Shown: positions 53,608 through 61,934, numbered from the stretch's first letter. The stretch: DNA of 64,000 nt from Brevibacillus dissolubilis (GCF_006170445.1 NZ_VCNA01000012.1:62001-126000), one strand, 5' to 3'. Notes: generated from the sequence alone by a model not told the origin. Numbers and translations are program-made.

Positions 53608-54123
53608 ATGCCGAACCTCAAACCAAACTGGATCACTCACATCCTGATTCTGACGCTTGGTTTCCTACTGGGTTCCATGACCATCTATCTTACTTCCTAC
53701 TCCGAAAAACAAGAGAATACCACTCTCTTTGCCGTTTTGGCCAAAAACAATCCGATCCTGCCGCTCAAAGAATACACTGCGATCATGAGCAAATCGGATG
53801 GCAGCACAGAAGATCTGGTAAAAGCCTACGCGCATATGGAACGGGCCACCTACTACATGAATGTGTTTTCTTCCACGTCCGGTTATGTGCCGACGAGTGA
53901 GTTTGAGACATTTCGAGGAGATTACGACAAGATTGTAAATGTGGAACGGTTCAGAGAGATTATCGATCAGTTCGATGAGACGAAAGGGGTTCAGCCAGAG
54001 GAACTTGCTTTTTTGAAGGAACAAGCGGACCGGTTTAACCAATTGCCTACTCCTTCTATGGAGGTTCAGTCTTTTGAGGAGTATTTTTATTCCGTTCGTA
54101 ATGCGTTTGAAACAATTAAATAA
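53608..54123 (+). CDS. Single-pass membrane protein of unknown function
   Basis: 171 residues from ATG 53608, nine bases after a consensus RBS AGGAGGTG. One N-terminal helix (THILILTLGFLLGSMTIYL) is followed by an alpha-helical extracytoplasmic domain of about 135 residues. Third and last of the exported-protein set; a terminator follows. No family recognised. Confidence 0.8.
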   Translation: MPNLKPNWITHILILTLGFLLGSMTIYLTSYSEKQENTTLFAVLAKNNPILPLKEYTAIMSKSDGSTEDLVKAYAHMERATYYMNVFSSTSGYVPTSEFETFRGDYDKIVNVERFREIIDQFDETKGVQPEELAFLKEQADRFNQLPTPSMEVQSFEEYFYSVRNAFETIK

Positions 54124-54151
54124 GTGGTAGTCGTAATCGTAATGGAAATAT

Positions 54152-54188
54152 AAAAGCCGTATCTTGTTTACACAGGATGCGGTTTTTT
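54152..54188 (+). terminator. Terminator of the exported-protein set
   Basis: AAAAGCCGTATC (54152-54163) pairs with GATGCGGTTTTT (54176-54187), including two G-T wobbles, with T6. Confidence 0.85.
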
Positions 54189-54610
54189 GGTATGCGCGTT
54201 TTTAAAACAAACAGCAAACGATAATCAGCATGCACGTTTCAAGTGATGGATGAAGAGCATAAATAAAAGAGAGCAGTGGTAAGTTTAAAAGAGAAAAACC
54301 GCAAGATTACCAATCGAATGTGGATCATCTCACTGGACGGAACGGGTTGGGGAACTCATCCGTAATTTTGGCGAATGGCTTGCCTAGAGACCCGGTTCAG
54401 GAGGGAACTTACGGCGAGAGGAGGTCACGATAATCGTACCGGTGATTTATATCAAGGAACTCGCTGATTACGGTAGACGCTTACATTTAGCGTAATCAAA
54501 CAGTCAAGATGCGCAATTAATCGTCAACTATACGTTTTCTCATTGTCAATCATCGTCTAAAATAAGTGCTAATTGCCTGCGCTCTAGCAGCATTGTTTGC
54601 AAACTAACTA
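54189..54610. other. Non-coding stretch, possible decayed sequence
   Basis: About 420 bases with stops in all frames. Short segments read like broken protein (for example VTIIVPVIYIKELADYGRR near 54427-54484), but I cannot identify a parent gene. No terminal inverted repeats or target duplications seen. Confidence 0.45.
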
Positions 54611-54642
54611 AAGCCACCGACGGAACTGTCCGTCAGTGGCTT
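54611..54642 (-). terminator. Hairpin terminator of the small secreted protein gene
   Basis: AAGCCAC-GACGGA and its complement (13 of 14 pairs) around loop ACTG, 35 bases beyond the minus-strand stop. On the minus strand TTTAGTTAGTTTG follows, a weak T tail. Confidence 0.7.
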
Positions 54643-54676
54643 CAATTATCTTGTGTTACATAGGATACTTTTTATC

Positions 54677-54991
54677 CTACTTAACCGAATAGTAATAATA
54701 GGACGAACTACCATCTTCCTCTATCATTTTGACCGTAACATATCCAGGTTTTTGGAATTGAAACGTTAGCTTACGATCAATAAAACTCACATTCCCAACT
54801 AGGCTTGCGCCTTGTGTAAATGTGAAGCCTTCACCAAAGAGTACTTCCCAATTGCCCACGTATTTGACTACAGTAGCATCCGGTGTTGCTACGTTAGTAG
54901 ATTTAACTGATTCTTGTGCGAATGTAGGGGTAGTACCAATGCTCAGAACAAATGCCAAAGCCAAAGCTCCTGTCGTAAGTTTCTTCCACAT
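54677..54991 (-). CDS. Small secreted protein
   Basis: 104 residues, RBS GAGGAGGAATC. Signal peptide (KKLTTGALALAFVLSIGTTP, cut near TFA-QES). The mature part of about 76 residues is Cys-free and looks all-beta (VVKYVGNWEVLFGEGFTF; LTFQFQKPGYVTVKMIEED) with a Tyr run at the end (SSSYYYYSV). No family recognised. Own promoter and terminator, so monocistronic. Confidence 0.8.
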   Translation of the reverse strand: MWKKLTTGALALAFVLSIGTTPTFAQESVKSTNVATPDATVVKYVGNWEVLFGEGFTFTQGASLVGNVSFIDRKLTFQFQKPGYVTVKMIEEDGSSSYYYYSVK

Positions 54992-55033
54992 AGTGATTCC
55001 TCCTCATAATTTGGTATTCAAAATACAATTATT

Positions 55034-55062
55034 ATATTACCAAATTTATGATTAAATGTAAA
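55034..55062 (-). promoter_or_regulatory. Promoter of the small secreted protein gene
   Basis: On the minus strand TTTACA, 17-base spacer and TAATAT, about 45 bases upstream of the start codon, in AT-rich DNA. Confidence 0.5.
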
Positions 55063-55614
55063 TATTAGGAAACTGTTTTTTTACCGTAGAGTCCTCAAAT
55101 TAACTATACAAATATTTTGGATAAAATATACAATACTACACTTTATTTGATAGAAAAACCACTTTTGAAAGTATTTTAAATTATCGTTTATAATTTATTT
55201 CCGATATGTGCGTAACGATTGGAGGGCGGTCGGCTGTTCTAGATTAAATTTGTATTCTCTTAAGAAATTGATGTGTTCCCAGCTAAGAGTAGCTATATTG
55301 AAGAAACTCTTCGTGTATAGACCAGGTTCTCTTGTATGCTCGACTGCTTTGCTCAAATACATCGTATTTCACACGATAATAGCGTTTATCAAGATGTTTA
55401 ACGCACTGCACGTTGGAGCTGATCCTACAACTTACACTCCCATTAATGAGAAAGGGATTCTTTAAAATTACAAGCACGAGAGTGAATTTCCTTGGGGATA
55501 ATTCTGGTTGGGTTAAATATTGGTATTTTGGGGAATGGCGTAAACTTTGCCTTAAGCTATATTCCTGCAGATGCAATTGCTATGGGGGCTCTAAGAGGAT
55601 CGATACAGAAATAG
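55063..55614. other. Gene-poor 0.55-kb stretch with a short hydrophobic reading frame
   Basis: Overlapping reading frames exist on both strands but none has a good RBS or family match. The most protein-like is a 40-codon frame from TTG 55492 to 55614, very hydrophobic (LGIILVGLNIGILGNGVNFA followed by LSYIPADAIAMGALRG). It may be the tail of a decayed membrane protein. Confidence 0.4.
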
Positions 55615-55650
55615 AACAAACAAGAAAAACAAACAAGAAAAACAAACAAG
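55615..55650. repeat. 13-bp tandem repeat
   Basis: AACAAACAAGAAA occurs twice exactly plus a third partial copy, next to the terminator of the SolA-type gene. On the minus strand it supplies a long T-rich tail after that hairpin. Confidence 0.85.
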
Positions 55651-55652
55651 CA

Positions 55653-55680
55653 AGCCGACCCTCATAAAAAGGATCGGCCT
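55653..55680 (-). terminator. Terminator of the SolA-type oxidase gene
   Basis: On the minus strand GCCGATCC pairs with GGGTCGGC (one wobble), followed by the T-rich complement of the 13-bp repeats. Confidence 0.7.
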
Positions 55681-55720
55681 ACTCTCGCTTACCTAGTGGA
55701 GGTTTCGACTCATTTCGTTC

Positions 55721-56902
55721 TTAGCCCAATCTAACCTTATCCTGCAGCCCCGGACGTCCAATCGAAAAGATCGCCAGCTCCTCATCCCGCTCCCCTGTCA
55801 CCGCCATCTGCCCGAGCTTCTGCCCAAGCACACTGGCAAACTTAAACCCATGCCCGGCCAGACCCGCTGCCACCATCACATGACGATGCTCAGGATGGAA
55901 GTCCACGATGAAATCCTCATCAGCGGTCATCGTATACTGGCAAGTACCGCCTTTGATCAATTGAGAAGCAGGCACCCGCATATGTGCCGCCATGAACTGC
56001 CCGATCTCACCCATATCTTCCGGATAGGAACCGAACGGCGGGAGCGGAGCGGTGATATCGAACTCTTGACCGGCATCGTGACGGCCTACTTTGAGGCCCA
56101 TGCCGTTGACGCTTGGGAGTGAGTAGTATTGTTCAGCACCGAGGTCGAAGAAAAAGGCAGGGAAGTGATGGACATCGTACAGGGCTTCGTCGGCTGCGAA
56201 CAGAGCGACGGTTTTGCGGATGTGCTGGAAGCGGATACCCGCGTCACGCACAAGCTTTTCGGTCCAGCCGCCCGCACAGACGATGACCTTGTCAGCGGTA
56301 TAGGTGGCTTCATCGGTCGTAACCGTTACCCCGTCAGAGTGGATCTGGATGTCCCGCACAGGTGTGTTCCCCTGCAGGACAGCCCCCTGCGTAATAGCCA
56401 GATCGCGATAGGCCCGGATGATATCATCGCACATCAGCGTCCCAGAGCGCAGCTCCAGCACCCCGATATAGCCTTCAGGTACTTGCAGGCCAGGCCAGCG
56501 ATGGTTGATCTCATCTGCTGTCAGCACCTCGATGGGGATGTCAAAAGCATTCGCGGTCTGAATCACTCCAGCCAACCGTGAAGAGTCTGCACGCGCTATA
56601 TCCAATAACCCACTCGGATAGAAGAGTTGGGTCTCTACTCTAGCATCTAGTTGTAGGTACAACTTGTTGGCTTGAAGGGAGAGAGGGATATAGGGCTGCT
56701 TGCGTACGTCTTCCATTGTACTTTTGCAATCACCGTACGCGTGGCGGATGATACGGGTATTGCCGTGATGGCTGCCGTTTTCATGCGGGGGATCATACGA
56801 ATCTATCAATAGGGTAGAGACACCCTGCTCGGAGAGATAATAACCTGCCGCCATACCGACTGAGCCTGCACCAATGACAATCACTTCGAAATGTTGATTC
56901 AT
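55721..56902 (-). CDS. solA: FAD-dependent N-methyl-amino-acid oxidase, SolA / monomeric sarcosine oxidase family
   Basis: 393 residues, RBS GAGGAGGAAC. The N-terminal FAD-binding Rossmann motif (VIVIGAGSVGMAAGYYLSEQG) is followed by SHHGNTRIIRHAYGD, close to the N-methyltryptophan oxidase signature. Near the C-terminus the region CQYTMTADEDFIVDFHPE leads to GLAGHGFKFASVLG, the flavin-contact segment. The usual covalent-FAD Cys context in this family is KxxCxYTxTPDE, and the equivalent here is GGTCQYTMTADE. Oxidises N-methyl amino acids to amino acid, formaldehyde and H2O2; exact substrate unknown. Confidence 0.9.
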   Translation of the reverse strand: MNQHFEVIVIGAGSVGMAAGYYLSEQGVSTLLIDSYDPPHENGSHHGNTRIIRHAYGDCKSTMEDVRKQPYIPLSLQANKLYLQLDARVETQLFYPSGLLDIARADSSRLAGVIQTANAFDIPIEVLTADEINHRWPGLQVPEGYIGVLELRSGTLMCDDIIRAYRDLAITQGAVLQGNTPVRDIQIHSDGVTVTTDEATYTADKVIVCAGGWTEKLVRDAGIRFQHIRKTVALFAADEALYDVHHFPAFFFDLGAEQYYSLPSVNGMGLKVGRHDAGQEFDITAPLPPFGSYPEDMGEIGQFMAAHMRVPASQLIKGGTCQYTMTADEDFIVDFHPEHRHVMVAAGLAGHGFKFASVLGQKLGQMAVTGERDEELAIFSIGRPGLQDKVRLG

Positions 56903-56937
56903 CCGAAAAGTTCCTCCTCAGTGAAGCTTTTATATGA

Positions 56938-56980
56938 AAAAGAACACGCATCATTCGCTTACGCAACAATGCGTGTTCTT
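56938..56980 (-). terminator. Terminator of the MFS gene
   Basis: AAGAACACGCAT (56940-56951) and its exact complement (56969-56980). On the minus strand TTTTTC follows. It separates the MFS gene from the SolA-type gene. Confidence 0.88.
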
Positions 56981-56992
56981 ATTTCAACCTCA

Positions 56993-58360
56993 TCAAGACT
57001 TGGCAACAGCTTTTGCTTTGACAAACACAAGCAGTAACACCAGACTGACTACGGAAACGGTCAGGGTAAACGAAAAGGCGTACGTAAAGCTTAAGCCGCT
57101 TGCTGCAAAGAGGGTGATTAGCTTACCGGTTACCGCCGGGCTGATCGTGGAGCCGAGAGAGCGGAACAAGCTCAGATAACCGACAGCTGCTCCAGCTTCT
57201 CTGATGTCAATGACTTGCAGCAGCAGGATGTTAAGCGGCGCCCCGATGACGATCCCGATCCCAAAGCCCAATACGATAGTCACCGCGTAGTAGAGTGCGA
57301 GATTTTCGATTCCGGTAGCCAGCCCAACAGTTGCCAGTGCGGTTAGGGCAAAGCCCGCAAGCAATACTTTTTTCGCTCCGATCTTATCGACCAGCATTCC
57401 GCCATACAGGGAGGCTGCCATGGAGGCAATCGCGAGTGGAGCGATACTCAGCCCGGCGTTCCCTTTGGCAAACCCGAGATGGGATTCGGCAAACAGCGGG
57501 ATGATGTTGATCACGGTCATGACCAGACCAGACAAGAGGGAACCGATCAGAAGAATCAGGATCGGGAGCTTGGTGACATAGTTCATGTTCATCACCGGGT
57601 CAGCCTGCTTGCGCTCATAGAAGAACAAGACAGGTGCGATGACGACGCCGACGAGGAAGAACAAGGAACTGCCCAGCGTAATCCCCAGCATGATGGAGAC
57701 GATCATCAGAGCCAGCAGCATAATCCCGACGTAGTCAATTGGCTTTTTCATGGTCTGCTGCTCGGATTTGAACTGCGACATCATCAGAAGAATGATAGCA
57801 CACAGCGGAATGTTGATTAGGAACACCCATTGCCAATCCGCATAAGCGATGATCATACCGCCGATCGTCGGTCCGAGGATGGAACCAAGACCAAAGGCGA
57901 CCCCGATCATTCCCATCGTTTTCCCCCGTTGCTCCGGTGGATAGGTGACAGCGATGTGGGAAGCGGTAATCGGGAAGATACCCCCTGCCCCTATTGCCTG
58001 AACCGCACGGCCAAGCAAAAAGACAGTAAAGTTAGGAGCCAGCGCACAGATCAGGGAACCCACCGCAAAAGAGGTAATCCCAAACATAAAGGTCTGTTTC
58101 CGGCCAAATCGGTCAGACAATTTCCCCAAGACAGGGATACTTACGGCAAAAACCAGGGTATAGACGGAGAAGCTCCAGCTCCCCCAAGCAGGTACCATCT
58201 CATAGGAAGCCAGGATCGAGCTGAGTGCAGGACCGATGACGCTATGGTCTAGGGCGCCCAGGAAAATCCCCATCAAAAACGTGAATAAGGTCATCCCCTG
58301 CGATAAACCCGACTTCACTTGAGGACGGGTTAGGGTCGCTTGGTTCTGGATGTTTTGCAT
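56993..58360 (-). CDS. MFS multidrug-type exporter (DHA family)
   Basis: 455 residues from ATG 58360 (RBS AAAAAGGAGGG; the in-frame TTG 58363 is less likely). Twelve to fourteen hydrophobic helices. MFS motifs: D in helix 1 (GIFLGALDHSVIGPAL), motif A GKLSDRFGRK, and the antiporter-type motif C (GVAFGLGSILGPTIGG). Resembles EmrB/QacA-type drug:H+ antiporters. Substrate unknown. The 52-base gap to the upstream DoxX gene allows cotranscription. It could export a metabolite made in this region, but nothing ties it to the PKS. Confidence 0.88.
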   Translation of the reverse strand: MQNIQNQATLTRPQVKSGLSQGMTLFTFLMGIFLGALDHSVIGPALSSILASYEMVPAWGSWSFSVYTLVFAVSIPVLGKLSDRFGRKQTFMFGITSFAVGSLICALAPNFTVFLLGRAVQAIGAGGIFPITASHIAVTYPPEQRGKTMGMIGVAFGLGSILGPTIGGMIIAYADWQWVFLINIPLCAIILLMMSQFKSEQQTMKKPIDYVGIMLLALMIVSIMLGITLGSSLFFLVGVVIAPVLFFYERKQADPVMNMNYVTKLPILILLIGSLLSGLVMTVINIIPLFAESHLGFAKGNAGLSIAPLAIASMAASLYGGMLVDKIGAKKVLLAGFALTALATVGLATGIENLALYYAVTIVLGFGIGIVIGAPLNILLLQVIDIREAGAAVGYLSLFRSLGSTISPAVTGKLITLFAASGLSFTYAFSFTLTVSVVSLVLLLVFVKAKAVAKS

Positions 58361-58412
58361 CAATGGTCACCCTCCTTTTTCGTAGATTAGATAGGACCGG
58401 TTACTTCACCAA

Positions 58413-58826
58413 TTAACGGGAAGCAGGTGAGGACAGGCTTTGGTCTTGGGCCTTGGTGACAGCAGCGAGACCGAACAGACCTCCGATGATCATCACGTTT
58501 TGCAGGAAGCTGAGGAACTCACTTGCCATCATCTCAGGCGGCAGTGCCCAGAAGTTGTGCATGATGAAGTTGACCGGGATCATGAACAGGGCAAGTGCGA
58601 CAGCGACCACACGGAGTTTGATGTTGAACATGATCGCCAGACCGCCACCCAGCTCAGCGATGATCGCAACCACCAATGCGATTGGAACCATCGGTACACC
58701 CTTCATGCCCATCCAGCCAGCAGTCATGCCCCAGTTGAGGATTTTGTAAAGCCCCATAAAAGCAAAGACTGCACCGATCAGGATGCGACCCAATAACAGA
58801 AACTTGGCATTCACTTGCATATTCAT
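58413..58826 (-). CDS. DoxX-family membrane protein
   Basis: 137 residues from ATG 58826, which follows RBS GAAGGGGG; a longer frame starting at 58925 lacks an RBS. Four membrane helices with the DoxX layout (LLLGRILIGAVFAFMGLYKI; IIAELGGGLAIMFN; ALALFMIPVNFIMHNFW; FLQNVMIIGGLFGLAAV). Family members are linked to thiol and redox homeostasis. It is transcribed divergently from the copper-responsive MBL gene, and the shared 248-base region holds one CsoR-type operator. Confidence 0.9.
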   Translation of the reverse strand: MNMQVNAKFLLLGRILIGAVFAFMGLYKILNWGMTAGWMGMKGVPMVPIALVVAIIAELGGGLAIMFNIKLRVVAVALALFMIPVNFIMHNFWALPPEMMASEFLSFLQNVMIIGGLFGLAAVTKAQDQSLSSPASR

Positions 58827-58969
58827 AAAAAAGCCCCCTTCAAGATAAATGAATGTGATTTGTGTTAATGATATGGGGTCGCTCTTGTTAAATGGTACCA
58901 CTAAAATAGAGGTTTTTTCGATCAAAAATAAGGGGTCATTTTACTACCTGGAAAAAACCGAAAAACAAA

Positions 58970-58999
58970 TTGACTGTATAGGGTAGAGGGGTATAGTAT
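58970..58999 (+). promoter_or_regulatory. CsoR-type operator within the promoter of the MBL gene
   Basis: TTGACT (58970), 16-base spacer, TATAGT (58992). The spacer and -10 carry ATAGGGTAGAGGGGTATA, the G-tract pattern of CsoR operators. The same 23 bases recur at 60232-60254 upstream of copZ. Placement between -35 and -10 predicts repression by apo-CsoR and release by Cu(I). Confidence 0.85.
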
Positions 59000-59074
59000 T
59001 ATATATACAATAGCAAAGATCGCTTTATGCTTCTGGTTACGAGTGATCCGGCTGCGAGCAGGGAGTGAAAGCCT

Positions 59075-59914
59075 ATGAAAGTCACCGTCCTGGTGGACAA
59101 TAACACATTTATCGACCGTTATTTTTACGGGGAGCCGGGTCTGTCCTTTTATATTGAAGCGGATGGGACGAATATTTTGTTTGACCTCGGATACTCGGAC
59201 ATCTTTATCCGTAATGCGGAGAAAATGGGGATCAATCTGCGTGAGGTCGATATCATCACCTTTTCGCACGGGCACATGGACCATACGTGGGGTCTTGATC
59301 CGATCATCCGGTTGTTCACTGAGGCGAAGCTGGAGAAGCGTTTTTGCAAAGCTCCGACGATCATCGCCCATCCCCGAGTGCTGAAGACTAAGCTGTATGA
59401 AGAAGGGGAGATTGGCAGCATGATTTCCGTCTCCAAGCTGCAGCGCCACTTCGGCCTGCGTTTTTCCAAAGAGCCGGTCTGGATTACGGAGAACCTCGTA
59501 TTCTTGGGCCAGATCGACCGGGTATTCGACTTCGAGGACCAGCCGCCGATCGGTGAGGTCGTGCTGGATCAGGAGGGCAATACCGAGGACGATTATCTGC
59601 TTGATGACACCGCGCTTGTGTATAAGACACCAGACGGGCTTGTCATCATGGCTGGCTGCGCCCACTCCGGCATCTGCAATATCATTGAACAGGCCAAACG
59701 CATCTGCGGCGATGACCGGGTGCTTGACGTGATCGGTGGATTTCATCTGCTCGAACCATCCGCACATCAGCTGCAAGGCACGGTTGAGTACTTCCGCAAG
59801 CTAGGCCCTCAGGCGATCCATGCCTGTCACTGCACAGACTTCGCCTCCAAGATAGCACTCGCCCAAGTGGTCAACGTGCAGGAAGTGGGAGTCGGACTGT
59901 CGCTTACGTTTTGA
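59075..59914 (+). CDS. MBL-fold metallo-hydrolase (COG1237-like)
   Basis: 279 residues, RBS GGGAGTGAAAG. The metallo-beta-lactamase motif is SHGHMDHTWG (H-x-H-x-D-H), with further ligands in GCAHSGICN and FHLLEP and the ending HACHCTDF. The family opening (KVTVLVDNNT) matches COG1237 hydrolases, some labelled 7,8-dihydropterin-6-methyl-4-(beta-D-ribofuranosyl)-aminobenzene-5'-phosphate synthase-like, though true substrates are mostly unknown. It is driven by a CsoR-type promoter and followed after 39 bases by csoR, so it should be copper-induced, which is unusual for this family. Confidence 0.9.
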   Translation: MKVTVLVDNNTFIDRYFYGEPGLSFYIEADGTNILFDLGYSDIFIRNAEKMGINLREVDIITFSHGHMDHTWGLDPIIRLFTEAKLEKRFCKAPTIIAHPRVLKTKLYEEGEIGSMISVSKLQRHFGLRFSKEPVWITENLVFLGQIDRVFDFEDQPPIGEVVLDQEGNTEDDYLLDDTALVYKTPDGLVIMAGCAHSGICNIIEQAKRICGDDRVLDVIGGFHLLEPSAHQLQGTVEYFRKLGPQAIHACHCTDFASKIALAQVVNVQEVGVGLSLTF

Positions 59915-59953
59915 ACTGAATCATCAAGTTGTGGTCAAAGGAGGTCTGCCAAG

Positions 59954-60205
59954 ATGAAGAATAACCTGACAGCCAGATTGAACCGCATCGAAGGGCAAGT
60001 AAGAGGAGTCAAAGGCATGATTGAAAAGGAGCAGTATTGCGACGATGTCCTCAACCAGATCGCGTCCATCCAATCCGCACTCCATTCCGTAGGGCGTCTT
60101 CTGCTGGAGCAGCATCTGAAAAGCTGTGTACTTGGACGTATCGAAGGGGGAGACAAAGCAGTCATCGATGAGCTCCTCGTCACCCTCGGAAAACTGACCC
60201 GTTAA
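59954..60205 (+). CDS. csoR: Copper-sensing repressor CsoR
   Basis: 83 residues, RBS AAAGGAGGT. All-helical CsoR/RcnR-family fold (NRIEGQVRGVKGMIEKEQYC). The Cu(I) ligands C29, H54 and C58 keep the CsoR spacing (25 and 4 residues), which separates it from the formaldehyde sensor FrmR, the nickel sensor RcnR and the persulfide sensor CstR. Apo-protein should bind the two identical operators at 58977 and 60232 and release on Cu(I). The upstream MBL gene shares its transcript, so csoR is autoregulated. Confidence 0.93.
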   Translation: MKNNLTARLNRIEGQVRGVKGMIEKEQYCDDVLNQIASIQSALHSVGRLLLEQHLKSCVLGRIEGGDKAVIDELLVTLGKLTR

Positions 60206-60224
60206 AAAAACTTGTTCAAACGGG

Positions 60225-60254
60225 TTGACAATATAGGGTAGAGGGGTATAGTAT
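60225..60254 (+). promoter_or_regulatory. CsoR-type operator within the copZ promoter
   Basis: Consensus -35 TTGACA (60225), 16-base spacer, TATAGT (60247), overlapping ATAGGGTAGAGGGGTATA. Identical over 23 bases to the operator upstream of the MBL gene. Confidence 0.88.
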
Positions 60255-60325
60255 ATAGACATAAGGCAAGCACAATGAATCAACCAACACATTCAATCTT
60301 AATAGATGATAAGGAGAGATGTTCA

Positions 60326-60529
60326 ATGACACAGAAGGTACTGAAAGTAGAAGGCATGTCTTGCGGTCACTGCGTAGCAACCATTGAAGGTTCCCTTGCA
60401 AAAGAACTCGGCGTCACTTCCAAAGTCAATCTCGCTAACAAAGAAGTAACGGTTGAATATGATGAAGCCCGCACTTCGATCGAATCCATCAAGACGCTGA
60501 TCGAAAACCAAGGCTACGATTTGATGTAA
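60326..60529 (+). CDS. copZ: Copper chaperone CopZ
   Basis: 67 residues from ATG 60326 with RBS AAGGAGAG; a longer frame from 60275 lacks an RBS. Single heavy-metal-associated domain with VEGMSCGHC (C13, C16). Carries Cu(I) to CopA. Expressed from its own CsoR-controlled promoter, separately from copA, which lies 14 kb away. Confidence 0.95.
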   Translation: MTQKVLKVEGMSCGHCVATIEGSLAKELGVTSKVNLANKEVTVEYDEARTSIESIKTLIENQGYDLM

Positions 60530-60600
60530 TCTCAACTCTTGGTTTTACCACCCTTTGCTATAAACCCCTTTCTAAAACGAATATTCTCTATAGATGGAGA

Positions 60601-60642
60601 AACCCCTGGACATCTTAACTGGATGCTCAGGGGATTTTTTTC
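60601..60642 (+). terminator. Terminator of copZ
   Basis: CCCCTG (60603-60608) pairs with CAGGGG (60628-60633), inner CATC/GATG pairing, followed by a run of T. Confidence 0.88.
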
Positions 60643-60910
60643 TGCTGTTTCATTTTGGTTAAACAGTTCGTTGTCTTTTTATTTATTTCTAAAACTAAAA
60701 TGTATACTTTTTCCTATTTATTTAATCAAAGGGCATCGGATTGTGGCATTGCCCGGATGTTTTTCTATCTTTTAATCGATAGACATCCGAGTAAGAGAAC
60801 CTCTGAATTGAATCTAAAAGACTATTTAAAATAATGAACGAATGCTAGATAATGGTAAATGTGTTATGGAGTTTAGTTGATCTAAATCTATTATGATGGA
60901 GGTAGCAATT
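60643..60910. other. Intergenic region with two adjoining hairpins
   Basis: AT-rich, no gene. GGGCA (60731-60735) pairs with TGCCC (60750-60754). Immediately after, CGGATGT (60754-60760) pairs with ACATCCG (60783-60789), with inner CTATC/GATAG. Neither has a T tail. They may be leader structures of the secreted protein gene that follows. Confidence 0.5.
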
Positions 60911-61879
60911 ATGAGGCATTTTAAAATGATTACATCGTTTGTTCTCGCCGTTCTTATGTTCGGGATGTCTGGTTTGTCGGTAGATGCGGCAACTCCTGCA
61001 AGAACGGTAAGCGCTTCGGCAACACTGGCTTACAACCTCTTGGGACTTAAACACAACGTGGCTGTTCAAAAAGCTTACATCGCTTCAACGTATGTGTACG
61101 TAACGCAACGCTCTGGAGGAACATGCTATCTTTCAAGACTTCTCATCAACGGAAATAATGCTACATATGTGGATGAAATGACCGTAACCAATACCGGCCA
61201 TTGCCAAACATTGGATATGTACACGTACAACGGTATTAACTACTTCTATTTCAGTTCCAAAGCAGATCCTTCCACAACCTACTACTGGTCCCTCCAGGTA
61301 GCAAGACTGCAATACACGCCTGGCGCGACATACGATTATACCGATCTTCATCGGATCACCTATATGAATTACGCTAATAAAAGCGGTGCGAGTTTAGGGA
61401 CGACATACCGTGTTGATGGCGGTGGTAACAGTACCCATACACTTTTCCGCGTACAAACGGATGGTTCAACTGGACCTGTAACTTGGGCGATTTATGACAC
61501 GGTTGCATTGAACAAGCTTCTTGACAGTAATGAACAGGTACAATTGAATACTGCTGCTGCGCAAAGTGCTTACGTGACTGGCTTTACACAGACCGGCACT
61601 GGTATTGTCAGACCGAACGGATCTTTCCAAGGTCTTGATATGCTCGGCAGTACGGAAATCTATACTTCCGGCGGTGCAGAAGGTGAAACACCGCAGATCG
61701 CTATGATGTCCAACACAGGTGCATACAAAACCCTCGTGAAAATTACGAATGTGGGAACACATGAAATTGAGGGAGTACAAACCAAAGACGGTAACGTTTA
61801 CTTTACGATCGTTACAGACCCGGTAAATAAGCAAAATACGCAAAAAATCTATTACGTTCCAGATAGCCTGTTTTACTAA
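60911..61879 (+). CDS. Secreted helveticin-J-like protein (class III bacteriocin family)
   Basis: 322 residues from ATG 60911 (RBS GGAGGT, eight-base spacing; an earlier ATG at 60893 is less likely). Signal peptide (FKMITSFVLAVLMFGMSGLS, cut after VDA). From memory of helveticin J, landmarks line up in order: VQKAYIASTYVYVTQR, TGHCQTLDM (helveticin GHTQTW), WSLQVARLQY (W.KQIARVDL), YDYTDLHRITYMN (TDFPRLSYLN), a STHTLFRVQ/WAIYDTVALNKLLD segment, SFQGLDMLGSTEIYTSG, and HEIEGVQ. This suggests a beta-propeller-like bacteriocin or muralytic protein. Helveticin J itself has no signal peptide, so export here differs. Flanked by terminators, no obvious immunity gene. Confidence 0.72.
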   Translation: MRHFKMITSFVLAVLMFGMSGLSVDAATPARTVSASATLAYNLLGLKHNVAVQKAYIASTYVYVTQRSGGTCYLSRLLINGNNATYVDEMTVTNTGHCQTLDMYTYNGINYFYFSSKADPSTTYYWSLQVARLQYTPGATYDYTDLHRITYMNYANKSGASLGTTYRVDGGGNSTHTLFRVQTDGSTGPVTWAIYDTVALNKLLDSNEQVQLNTAAAQSAYVTGFTQTGTGIVRPNGSFQGLDMLGSTEIYTSGGAEGETPQIAMMSNTGAYKTLVKITNVGTHEIEGVQTKDGNVYFTIVTDPVNKQNTQKIYYVPDSLFY

Positions 61880-61903
61880 TCGCCATACGAGTCAGTTACA
61901 CAG

Positions 61904-61934
61904 AAGAACCCCAGCGACGACTGGGGTTCTTTTC
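61904..61934. terminator. Bidirectional terminator
   Basis: AAGAACCCCAG and its complement around loop CGACGA, with TTTTC on the + side. It lies between the convergent helveticin-like gene and the response regulator gene. Confidence 0.88.

Noticed and set aside
54300-54500. Possible group II intron or insertion sequence remnant
   Set aside because: A few phrases recall such elements, but there is no domain V structure, no terminal repeats and no transposase or reverse transcriptase motif.
55208-55465. 85-codon frame in the gene-poor gap
   Set aside because: GTG start with no RBS; its translation has no family match and overlaps other equally long frames on both strands.
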